Source: Deltaproteobacteria bacterium
GTDB taxonomy: Bacteria > Myxococcota_A > Polyangia > Polyangiales > Houyiibacteriaceae
NCBI GenBank assembly: GCA_017644045.1
Contig: JAEPMI010000005.1
Span: 434,001-498,000, forward strand
Reading direction: 5' to 3'
DNA: 64,000 nt
A model generated the notes under the pieces. That model saw only the letters and a program-made list of their open reading frames with translations, had not been told where the DNA came from and ran no database searches. Below are positions 48,832 through 56,500 of the stretch, in pieces (position 1 is the first letter of the stretch; the number at the start of each line of letters is the position of its first letter). Both the position numbers and the translations under genes were made by a program.

Positions 48832-50695
48832 CGCTGAAGCGCGCCTGCAAGCCGCTGAAGCGCTCGGCGCGGCTCTCGACGGCGACCTGGAGGACGGCGT
48901 CCGAGCCGAGGACGAGGGCGCCGCTCCGGGCTCGGGTGAGCGCGGTGTAGACCAGCTCGCGGGTGGTGAGCGGCATCGGCTCGGCGGGGAGCACGAGCGC
49001 GACCACGTCGTACTCGGAGCCCTGGGCCTTGTGCACGGTGACCGCCCACGCGAGCTCGGTGAGCGAACGGACGGCGTCGAGCGGGTACGCGGTGACCCCG
49101 TCACGGGTGCGGAAGACGGCGGATGGGCGAACGCCACGCTCGGTGCGGACGGGGAGCACCAGCCCCTGATCGCCATTGAAGAGGTTCCGCTCGTAGTCGT
49201 TCCGGGTGACCAGGAGCGGCTCTCCGAAGGCGAGCGTACGACCGCCCTCGAGTCCGCGTTCGGCCGCGGCCCGCGCGTGCAGCGCCTCGTTGAGCGCGGT
49301 CACGCCCTGGCGGCGCGCGCGCGTGGGCGAGAGCAGGCGCGCCTGCTCCATGCGATCGAAGCGTGCGATGGCCGCGGCTTCGGAGTCGCCGAGGAGCCGG
49401 CCGCGCTCGGCCTCGAGGGGTACGTCCGCGCCGACCAGGAGCGGGGCGGCGAAGCGCTCCCACCACCGCTCGAGGAAGGGGTCGAGCTCGTTCGCGCCGG
49501 CGCGCTCGAAGCCGGCAAACGCCAGCTCCGACGCGCGCTTCGGCGACACGCCGAGGAGAGCGGCGGTGTCTCCGCGATCGACGGCCCGCGCCGCTTCGAG
49601 CACGGCGCGACCATCGGGGTCGCCGGCGTCCATCCGGTAGCTGTGGGTGAGCTCGACGGCGGCGCCTTCGGTGTCGGCGGCGGCGCAGAGGTCGCGGAAG
49701 ACCGCGCCCGCCTCGACGGAGGGGAGCTGGTGCGCGTCGCCGACCAGGATGAGCTGCGCGCCAACCGGCAGCGCGCGCACGAGTCGGTCGGCGAGGCCGA
49801 GATCGATCATCGAGCTCTCGTCGACCACCACGACCGAGGCGGCGATGGGATCGTCCTCGTGGTGGCGGAAGGTCTCGTCGCGTGGTGAGAAGCCGAGCAG
49901 CCGGTGCAGCGTCTGGGCGCCCGGGAGCGACGCGAGGAGCGAGTCGTCCTCTGCCGTGCGCTCGACGATTCGACCCAGGGCGATCTCCGTCGCGCCGCGC
50001 ATCCGGTCGGCGGCCTTCCCCGTGGGCGCCGCGAGCGCGATGGTCGCCGGGTCGACGCCGACGCGCACCAGGGTGCGGAGGATGGAGACCAGGATGGAGG
50101 TCTTCCCCGTGCCGGGGCCGCCGGTCACGAGGGTGAACCCGCGAGAGCAGGCAGCTCGCACCGCGCCGCGCTGTTCCTCGGAGAGCAGCATCGGCCGACC
50201 CGCGAGGATTGGCGGTCGCGCCAGCACCGCCGTCAACGCGTCGTCGACAGACGCTGGGTCCACACCCGGCGTGCGGGCCCGCTCGGCGAGACGCTGGCCC
50301 AGGCGAACCTCGAGCGCGTGCATGCGCTGCGGGTAGAGGCAGCCCTCGGCGACGAGCAGCGGGCGGAACGCGCTCGGATCACCGGTCACGGGCGAGAGCC
50401 GCTCCGGGTCGGCGGCCAGGGCCGAAGCGAGCGCGCGAGTGGCGGCATCGAGCGCGAGCGGGTCGGCGAAGCGGTCGAAGTCCGCGCCGGTCAGCGGGAG
50501 CCGGGAGGAGCCCTCGCGCTCGGCGAGACGTAGGGCGGTCACCAGACCGACGAGCGCTTCGCGATCGGCCTCGGCCACGAGCGCCCCGAGCTCGACTCCG
50601 AGGTGCAGGTCCGCCGGGTCGAGCTCGAGCTCGAGCGCGCGCGGGGTGAGCGCGAGCGAACGCAGGACGGGGAGCGGCGGCGCCTCGGTCGGCAT
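48824..50695 (-). CDS. recD: RecD-like DNA helicase (exodeoxyribonuclease V alpha subunit)
   Basis: 623 residues from ATG 50695, the length of RecD. Superfamily 1B helicase motifs occur in order: VTGGPGTGKTS (Walker A), VVVDESSMID (Walker B), VGDAHQLPSVEAGAVF, NGDQGL in the C-terminal part, and VTVHKAQGSEYD with YTALTRAR. The first ~170 residues match the RecD N-terminal region. RecBCD unwinds and digests DNA ends for recombination; RecD is the 5'-3' motor. No recB or recC is in the window, so the partner genes must be elsewhere or the protein acts as a RecD2-like helicase; its length favours classical RecD. Confidence 0.92.
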   Translation of the reverse strand: MPTEAPPLPVLRSLALTPRALELELDPADLHLGVELGALVAEADREALVGLVTALRLAEREGSSRLPLTGADFDRFADPLALDAATRALASALAADPERLSPVTGDPSAFRPLLVAEGCLYPQRMHALEVRLGQRLAERARTPGVDPASVDDALTAVLARPPILAGRPMLLSEEQRGAVRAACSRGFTLVTGGPGTGKTSILVSILRTLVRVGVDPATIALAAPTGKAADRMRGATEIALGRIVERTAEDDSLLASLPGAQTLHRLLGFSPRDETFRHHEDDPIAASVVVVDESSMIDLGLADRLVRALPVGAQLILVGDAHQLPSVEAGAVFRDLCAAADTEGAAVELTHSYRMDAGDPDGRAVLEAARAVDRGDTAALLGVSPKRASELAFAGFERAGANELDPFLERWWERFAAPLLVGADVPLEAERGRLLGDSEAAAIARFDRMEQARLLSPTRARRQGVTALNEALHARAAAERGLEGGRTLAFGEPLLVTRNDYERNLFNGDQGLVLPVRTERGVRPSAVFRTRDGVTAYPLDAVRSLTELAWAVTVHKAQGSEYDVVALVLPAEPMPLTTRELVYTALTRARSGALVLGSDAVLQVAVESRAERFSGLQARFSGG

Positions 50696-50718
50696 GAGCC
50701 GTGTTGTAGCAGGTGGAA

Positions 50719-51633
50719 TCAGCCGTCGCGGGCGAACTCGGCGAGCGCTTCCGAGACCTCGTCGGCCCGCTCGAGGTGAATGAAGTGACCGGCGCCACGC
50801 AGGTAGCGCACCTCGAGCCGGTCGCGGTCGACGTGGTCGCCGGGGTCGGCGAGCTTCTCGCCGAAGGCCGGGTCCTCGTCGCCCCAGAGCACGAGGATGG
50901 GGAGCCGCAGCGGCCGAACCAGCTGGACCATGGTGTCCGGGTCGCGCGCGAGGAGCGCGGTGTACCAGCTCATCATCGCCTTCATCGCGCCCGGCCTCAG
51001 GCCCTCGTCGCCGTAGTGGTCGAAGGTGCGCCACTTCGCCGCGCGACGGCTGAAGAAGTAGAGCATGAAGCGCTGGCCGAACGCGCGGAAGCGCCGGAAC
51101 ATGAAGGCGGCGATCGTGCGCATGCGAAAGAAGTAGAAGTAGAAGGACTTCAGCTTCTGACGGAAGGTGCTCCAGGCGGCCGCGAAGACCGCCGGGTGCG
51201 GCATGTTGAGGATCGCGAGTCGCTTCACCTGCGCCGGGTGCCGCATCGCGTGCATCCAGGCGACGGCGCCGCCCCAGTCGTGCCCCACCACGACCGCCGG
51301 ACCGGCGTCGAGGTGGGCGAGGAGCGCGCCGACGTCGTCGGCCAGGCGCTCGAGGTAGTAGGCCTCCACGGGCTCGGGCTTGTCGCTCTGGCCGTAGCCG
51401 CGGAGGTCGGGCGCGACCACGCGGAAGCCTGCGTCCACGAGGCGGGCGATCTGAGCGTGCCAGCCTCCCCAGTACTCCGGGAAGCCGTGGAGCAGGACGA
51501 CCAGCGGACCGCGACCGACGCTGACGTAGTGGAGCCGAACTCCGTCGTGCTCCGGGCCGGTCTCGTGCACGAGCTCGAGCGACTCGAGTTCCTGGAGCGG
51601 TGCGATGTTGGGGCCGGCCATCGCGCGGATCAT
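50719..51633 (-). CDS. Alpha/beta hydrolase, epoxide-hydrolase-like
   Basis: About 304 residues from ATG 51633 (51621 and 51663 are also possible; none has a clear ribosome site). Motifs LLHGFPEYWGGW (oxyanion HGFP), DLRGYGQSDKP, GHDWGGAVAW (nucleophile Asp followed by Trp) and RGAGHFIH (catalytic His) define the epoxide hydrolase/dehalogenase branch. The PEYW segment favours epoxide hydrolase. The lid is rich in Phe/Arg (FYFYFFRMRTIAAFMFRRFR). Cytoplasmic; no signal seen. It is 56 bases from a divergent gene across a 16-base palindrome. Confidence 0.88.
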   Translation of the reverse strand: MIRAMAGPNIAPLQELESLELVHETGPEHDGVRLHYVSVGRGPLVVLLHGFPEYWGGWHAQIARLVDAGFRVVAPDLRGYGQSDKPEPVEAYYLERLADDVGALLAHLDAGPAVVVGHDWGGAVAWMHAMRHPAQVKRLAILNMPHPAVFAAAWSTFRQKLKSFYFYFFRMRTIAAFMFRRFRAFGQRFMLYFFSRRAAKWRTFDHYGDEGLRPGAMKAMMSWYTALLARDPDTMVQLVRPLRLPILVLWGDEDPAFGEKLADPGDHVDRDRLEVRYLRGAGHFIHLERADEVSEALAEFARDG

Positions 51634-51672
51634 AGCGCGCTCGATGGCCCCCTTGGCGACCATGGCCGCGGT

Positions 51673-51688
51673 GGGCGAAGCTTCGCCC
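51673..51688. promoter_or_regulatory. 16-base perfect palindrome between divergent genes
   Basis: GGGCGAAGCTTCGCCC lies one base before ATG 51690 and 39 bases before the divergent hydrolase start. It occupies the ribosome-site position of the plus-strand gene, so it is a candidate operator or translation-blocking hairpin. Confidence 0.6.
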
Positions 51689-51689
51689 G

Positions 51690-52859
51690 ATGCGTGCCTG
51701 CGTTCTCGGGGTCCTGATCCTGTCCCTCGCCTGTGGTGACGACGACTCGGGAGAGGACGGTGGCGTCGTCGATGGCGGCGTCGATCTCGGACCCCTGATG
51801 CGTCGAGACCTCGGCCACCCTGGGTCGCGGCTGCCGCCGGAGGTCTACGAGTACGACTGGTCGTGCACGGGCGAGGTCGCCCCGAGCGACGCCATCCCCG
51901 ACGCGGAGCCACCCACGGAGGATTGCAGCGAAGGGGTGTGGCCCGACCTCGACTCCACGGCCCTCGTGTGCCCGACGCTCACCGACGCCACCCGCGACGA
52001 TCCGGTCAGCGGCATGAGCCTGCCCCTGGACGACACGCGGACGACACCGACTTCGATCCCGGTCTCCGAATCGGGTTCGTTCCTGCCCGACGATCTACCG
52101 GAGACGTGGCCGACGACGCTCAAGGTGGTCGCCTGGAACATGGAGTACACCGCCAACCTCGACGCCCAGCTGCAGACGCTCACCGAGGATCCCGAGCTCG
52201 CCGACGCGGACGTCTGGCTACTCAGCGAGGTCGACCGATGCTCGACGCGAAACGGTGTGCGGCGCGCCGCGCGAATGCTCGCGGAAGCGGTCGAGGGCGC
52301 GTACGTGTACGGCATCGAGTTCGTGGAGCTGAGCATCGGTCGCGAGATCGGCGGCGACACCGGTCAGGCGATCGTGAGCCGACGGCCGCTCACCGGGGCC
52401 TCGCTCCTCTGCCACACGCCGCAGTACGACTGGTTCGCGAGCGACGACGAGCCGCGCCTGGGCAGCCGGGTGGTGCTCGGGGCCGAAGTGCCGGTCGGCG
52501 ACACGCGCACGCGCGTGTGGTCCGTGCACCTCGAGAGCAACGACCTCTTCGGCGAGCTCCGCGTGGTGCAGAGCAAGGAGCTGCTCGACGCGAGCCAGGC
52601 CAGCGCGTGCGAGCGACCACAGATCGTCGCCGGCGACTTCAACGCCTGGTACCCACAGGCACCGGAGCTCGACGTGCTGCGAACGGCGGGATTCGCAGAC
52701 GCCTTCGACACGCTCGGGGACACCGAGGCCACGCACCAGCGTGGCGTGCGACTCGACTATGTCTGGACCAAGGGCTTCACGGTGACCGACGGAGCGGTGC
52801 TTCGAGCGGTCGAGACCTCCGACCACTACCCGATGTGGGTCGAGCTCACGTTGGAGTGA
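51690..52859 (+). CDS. Lipoprotein with endonuclease/exonuclease/phosphatase fold
   Basis: 389 residues; lipobox LSLAC (Cys about 15), Asp/Gly linker, then an EEP domain from about residue 145: LKVVAWNMEY (Asn), DVWLLSEVDR (Glu), GDTGQAIVSR, VWSVHLESN (His), IVAGDFNAW (Asp, Asn), RLDYVW (Asp) and TSDHYPMWVE (Asp-His). All catalytic positions of the DNase I/inositol phosphatase clan are present, so it should be an active phosphodiesterase or phosphatase at the cell surface. Substrate cannot be told from sequence. Confidence 0.9.
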   Translation: MRACVLGVLILSLACGDDDSGEDGGVVDGGVDLGPLMRRDLGHPGSRLPPEVYEYDWSCTGEVAPSDAIPDAEPPTEDCSEGVWPDLDSTALVCPTLTDATRDDPVSGMSLPLDDTRTTPTSIPVSESGSFLPDDLPETWPTTLKVVAWNMEYTANLDAQLQTLTEDPELADADVWLLSEVDRCSTRNGVRRAARMLAEAVEGAYVYGIEFVELSIGREIGGDTGQAIVSRRPLTGASLLCHTPQYDWFASDDEPRLGSRVVLGAEVPVGDTRTRVWSVHLESNDLFGELRVVQSKELLDASQASACERPQIVAGDFNAWYPQAPELDVLRTAGFADAFDTLGDTEATHQRGVRLDYVWTKGFTVTDGAVLRAVETSDHYPMWVELTLE

Positions 52860-52980
52860 CCTCGGCCGGTGCGCACGCGAGCGTCATGAAGCCGCCGTGC
52901 GAGGACGCTCTCGTAGACGGCAGCATCGAACGAAGCGGCGCGAGCGCGAAGCTCGGGAGCGATCGGTCGGACCCGCTCGT

Positions 52981-53625
52981 TCATCGGAGGCGCTCCAGCG
53001 CCTCCGCACGATCGCCGGTGTGGATCCAGGCTGCGAGGTCGAAGCCGAGGAGGAACGCGCCCTGGGTGATCATCCCGATGCCGGACCCGGTGAGCAGCTG
53101 CTCGTCGGGATTCTTGGCCCGGCCGAGGAAGAACATCAGCAGGCCAGCGGTGATGTAGGCGACATCGAGACCGAAGTTCAGCGCAAAGATCTGTCCGGAC
53201 TTGCGCTGACGGGTGATGGACGCGTCGAGGATCGCGTCGGGGTCGGTCAGATCGCCGAGGCGACCGGCGGTGATGGCCTCGCGGCGGCTACCACCGAGAT
53301 CGAGCATGCCGGCAGCGAGGCCTGCGTCGATGGCGCCGAACGCCGCCGTGGTCAGACCGAAGGAGAGCCACTCCGGCTCGTCCCGGAGCGCGATCGCGAC
53401 CACGCCACCGGCGAGCGCGGACGCCACTCCCCAGCCGAAGAGCCACCAACCCTCACGCCGGTATTGGGCGGCGTTGGCGGAGCGGACTTCGCGGAGCGCG
53501 TCCGGATCGGTCGTCGCTTCGACCGTGTCGAGCTCGGTGGAGAACGGGACCCGGAGATCGAGCTGAGCCGCGGCGGCTCCCTGACTCGCCAGCACCAGCG
53601 CCAGTGCTCCGAGGAGCGACCTCAT
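52981..53625 (-). CDS. Hypothetical membrane protein
   Basis: 214 residues. A signal peptide (LLGALALVLASQGAAA) is followed by a short charged segment and four hydrophobic helices: WLFGWGVASALAGGVVAIAL, WLSFGLTTAAFGAIDAGLAA, FALNFGLDVAYITAGLLMFF and GIGMITQGAFLLGFDLAAWI. No family recognised. Its ATG lies inside the end of the haloalkane dehalogenase gene (ATGA), so the two are coupled. Confidence 0.8.
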   Translation of the reverse strand: MRSLLGALALVLASQGAAAAQLDLRVPFSTELDTVEATTDPDALREVRSANAAQYRREGWWLFGWGVASALAGGVVAIALRDEPEWLSFGLTTAAFGAIDAGLAAGMLDLGGSRREAITAGRLGDLTDPDAILDASITRQRKSGQIFALNFGLDVAYITAGLLMFFLGRAKNPDEQLLTGSGIGMITQGAFLLGFDLAAWIHTGDRAEALERLR

Positions 53626-54521
53626 CCGCCGAAGTGCTCCAAGGCAGCCTTCGCGACGACGTCGCCGCGCTCCTGGACGAAGTGGCCCGCGTCCTCGATC
53701 TCGAGGGGCGCGGGGCAACCGCGGATCTGGCTGCGGAGGAGCTTCATCGCGGGCGGTCCGAGCACCGGGTCCTGCATGCCCACGGCCATGAAGGTGGGGC
53801 CGCTCCACTCGTTCGCCCAGAACGCGAGGGCCTTCTTTCCGGTCTCGGCGCCAGCCATGTCGGTGGAGATCGGGACCAGCGCCGGGAAGGTGCGCACGCC
53901 AGCCTTCGAGCGCGGGCCATCGAAGGGGGCGCCGTAGGCGGCGGCCTCCTCGTCGGTGAGGCCGGGCGTGCCGCGCTTCATGAGCGAGACGACGTCGAAG
54001 TCCGGCTGGTTGGCGACGAAGTCGCGCCACGCGAGGAAGCCCTTCCCCGGGCTGATCTCGCCGGTCGGGATCGCGGTGTTCATCACGATCAGGCGGGTGA
54101 TCGCGTCCGGTCGGTCGACCGGCAGCGAGAGGCCGAGAATGCCGCCCCAGTCCTGACAGACCAGCGTGAAGCGATTGAGACCGAGGTGGTCGAGGAAGCG
54201 CAGGAGCGAGCCACGGTGGAAGCCGTAGGTGTAGACCTCGTCGGCGACCGGCTTGTCCGAACGACCGAAGCCGAAGAAGTCCGGGGCGATGACGCGGTAG
54301 CCCGCGGCGGTGAAGACCGGGATCATCTTCCGGTAGAGATACGACCAGCTCGGTTCGCCATGGAGGCAGAGCACCACGTCGCCGCCCTTCGGGCCTTCGT
54401 CGAGGTAGTGCATGCGCAGCCCCTCGTAGCCCGGGAGCTCCTCCACGTAGCGGGGCTTGAAGCCGTACCCCGGCAGGTCGGCGAAGGCGTCGTCGGGCGT
54501 GCGGAAGGCTTCGATGGGCAT
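53622..54521 (-). CDS. Haloalkane dehalogenase, DhlA type
   Basis: 299 residues aligning by eye almost end to end with Xanthobacter DhlA. Motif HGEPSWSYLYRKM, VCQDWGG with the nucleophile D124 and halide-binding W125, FLAW (W165, halide Trp of the lid), D251 and H280 in DAGHFVQE complete the catalytic set; numbering of E56, D124 and W125 is identical to DhlA. It should cleave carbon-halogen bonds in short haloalkanes in the cytoplasm. TAGGGT lies six bases before the ATG. Downstream it is coupled to a small membrane protein gene. Confidence 0.92.
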   Translation of the reverse strand: MPIEAFRTPDDAFADLPGYGFKPRYVEELPGYEGLRMHYLDEGPKGGDVVLCLHGEPSWSYLYRKMIPVFTAAGYRVIAPDFFGFGRSDKPVADEVYTYGFHRGSLLRFLDHLGLNRFTLVCQDWGGILGLSLPVDRPDAITRLIVMNTAIPTGEISPGKGFLAWRDFVANQPDFDVVSLMKRGTPGLTDEEAAAYGAPFDGPRSKAGVRTFPALVPISTDMAGAETGKKALAFWANEWSGPTFMAVGMQDPVLGPPAMKLLRSQIRGCPAPLEIEDAGHFVQERGDVVAKAALEHFGG

Positions 54522-54527
54522 GGGCGG

Positions 54528-54533
54528 ACCCTA
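54528..54533 (-). promoter_or_regulatory. Candidate leaderless -10 (TAGGGT) of the dehalogenase gene
   Basis: TAGGGT on the minus strand ends six bases before ATG 54521; it overlaps the last codons and stop of the upstream trmO gene. Confidence 0.5.
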
Positions 54534-55298
54534 CACCGATTCGGTGGGCGGCTCGAAGGTGGCCGTGAAGCGTTCGTGGAGCGGCGGTCGGTCCTTGCGC
54601 TTGTAGCCGCTCGCCAAGCGCTGGACCCGGACCTGCTCGCCCTCGATCACGAAGTGGGCGCGCCAATCGGTGACCTTGAGCAGGTAGCCGTCGCCGCTCT
54701 TCTTGATGCGCCGATAGGCGTGGGGGTACGGACCGAGCGAGAGGTGGTCCGCGATGCGGTCACGCAGGTCGATGTCGGCTTCGGCGAGGAAGGCGAGCTG
54801 CTCTTCGGCGAGCGCCTCGAAGCGGATGGCCCAGCGGTCACCCGGGTCGTCCGGACGCTCGAGCCAGCCCTGGCTCGCGTCCGGGATGGCGTCGCACCAG
54901 GGCACGTAGGGTTTGATGTCGAGAATGGGCGTCCCGTCGAGCAGGTCCACGTCGGAGATATGGAGGGTCAGCCCCTCCACCGAGCGCAGGCGCACCACGC
55001 TCATCCCGATCGGGTTCGGCCGCCGGGGCGCGCGCGTCCCGAAGAGCCCGCGCTTGCGAGGAGAGCGCGGCGGCTGGACCTTGGGCCGCCACCCGTTGGC
55101 GCGGTCGAACACGAAGATGACCCACAGGTGGTCCCACTCCTCGATCCCCTCGAGCGCGTCCTCGAAGTGGTGCCCCTCGAAGAGCTCGATCCGCCCCTCG
55201 ACCCCTTCCGCCGCTCGCGGCTGCCGCGGCGCGTCCCCTTTCGCATCGAAGGGCGTCCGCGCCACCCCAATCGGCACCATGGCGATCGGCTCGGTCAT
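54531..55298 (-). CDS. trmO: tRNA (t6A37) methyltransferase TrmO (TsaA)
   Basis: 255 residues. Motifs PIGVARTPF, the long FDRANGWRP region, RAPRRPNPIGMSVVRL and DLLDGTPILDIKPYVPWCD are diagnostic of the TsaA/TrmO family, which adds a methyl group to t6A at position 37 of certain tRNAs using S-adenosylmethionine. The C-terminal ~100 residues match the extra domain of the longer members. It ends ten bases before the dehalogenase start, so both may be co-transcribed. Confidence 0.95.
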   Translation of the reverse strand: MTEPIAMVPIGVARTPFDAKGDAPRQPRAAEGVEGRIELFEGHHFEDALEGIEEWDHLWVIFVFDRANGWRPKVQPPRSPRKRGLFGTRAPRRPNPIGMSVVRLRSVEGLTLHISDVDLLDGTPILDIKPYVPWCDAIPDASQGWLERPDDPGDRWAIRFEALAEEQLAFLAEADIDLRDRIADHLSLGPYPHAYRRIKKSGDGYLLKVTDWRAHFVIEGEQVRVQRLASGYKRKDRPPLHERFTATFEPPTESV

Positions 55299-55323
55299 CG
55301 TCTGCCCCTTACCATCGGCGGGC

Positions 55324-56352
55324 TCACTCCGCGATCTCGAGGGCCGCGGTGAGGTCTCGGATGTCGCGAAGATCCTGCCGCAGCTTCGACAGCATGGGCT
55401 CCTGGTCGACTTGAAGCACCTGTAGGAGCTCGTGCCCCGTGGCGTTGTATGCCCACCAACCGAATTGGTCCATGGGCCGGACGAGGGTCATGTCGGGGAG
55501 TGGCTCGTCGAGGGGTGTATCGGCTGCGCGCGAGAGCCGCTGAGTCCAGGCGGCCATCAGGTCGTGAGTGCGGTCGCGATCGAAGAGCCAACCCGACGGC
55601 ATGTCCTCGATGGCCCGGTGACTCTGGACCGCATCACCGATGAACGCCTGCCGTTCGCATCGGGGCAGTGGCTGGTCGGCGTACCACCGGCGCACGCTTC
55701 CTTCGCTCTCGGACTCCATCGCTCCCTCGAGCGCGACGAGCGTGTTGGCCGTCTCGAGGGCTCGCCTGACCATGATCACTCCGACGGCGCACGGAACGAC
55801 GAGTCGGGCGTTTCGTGTGAAGTCGAACACGGCGCGACCGACCCGGCCGATGGTCCGCCAGGCCGCGTGGACGTCTCCGTCCACGGCCATCAGCAAGGCA
55901 TCCAGCAGGTGCGCGCGAACGCCAGCGAGTAGGTTCACGGTGATGCCGTCGTGGTCGGCTGCGAAAGTCAGCGGACTGGCATCGACGAACCGCGGCTCGT
56001 CCAATGCGATGTCGAGGAGCGCGACCTCCGCCCGGACGTCGGACAGGTATTCCTCGACCGCCGGCCGGTCCCGGACCAATCGAGCAGCGTCGACCGATGG
56101 CATGTCGCGCTCGAGGGTGGCGACGACCCCGGACGCTCCCGGCGGCGTGCCCAAGGGTTCGTCGGCGATGAGGAGCCAGCCGTTGTCTTCCTCGGGTGGC
56201 AGCGCAGGCAGGTCGGCTTCGGACCATCGCGGTTCGAACTCGGGGCCGAGCTGGTGGGCGCCGAGGTAGACGGCCACCGAGAGCACCGGCAGCGCGACGA
56301 CGGCCGCGACCAGTCGCCGACGCATCCTGCGCGCCGTGGCTCCGGGATCCAT
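55324..56352 (-). CDS. Hypothetical single-pass membrane protein
   Basis: 342 residues. A basic N-terminus (ARRMRRRLV) precedes one TM helix (AAVVALPVLSVAVYLGA); the rest is soluble, probably periplasmic, and mostly helical with no named domain. The segment NGWLLIADEPLGTPPG and an acidic helical middle may be a substrate-binding region. It ends 26 bases before trmO on the same strand. Confidence 0.75.
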   Translation of the reverse strand: MDPGATARRMRRRLVAAVVALPVLSVAVYLGAHQLGPEFEPRWSEADLPALPPEEDNGWLLIADEPLGTPPGASGVVATLERDMPSVDAARLVRDRPAVEEYLSDVRAEVALLDIALDEPRFVDASPLTFAADHDGITVNLLAGVRAHLLDALLMAVDGDVHAAWRTIGRVGRAVFDFTRNARLVVPCAVGVIMVRRALETANTLVALEGAMESESEGSVRRWYADQPLPRCERQAFIGDAVQSHRAIEDMPSGWLFDRDRTHDLMAAWTQRLSRAADTPLDEPLPDMTLVRPMDQFGWWAYNATGHELLQVLQVDQEPMLSKLRQDLRDIRDLTAALEIAE

Positions 56353-56360
56353 TCGGGCCG

Positions 56361-56366
56361 AGCCTA
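56361..56366 (-). promoter_or_regulatory. Candidate leaderless -10 (TAGGCT) of the hypothetical membrane protein gene
   Basis: TAGGCT on the minus strand ends eight bases before ATG 56352; no Shine-Dalgarno. Confidence 0.4.
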
Positions 56367-56500
56367 GCAGCCCTCGAGCGTGTGTCGGTCGAGACGCGGG
56401 GGTGTGGGTCGAGGGGCACGTCGGTCGGCTGTGGGTGGATGCAAGGGGTCGAGATCATTGAGGGGTGCGGTGTGGTCTGCGCGTTGCTCCTGCAGGCGGC

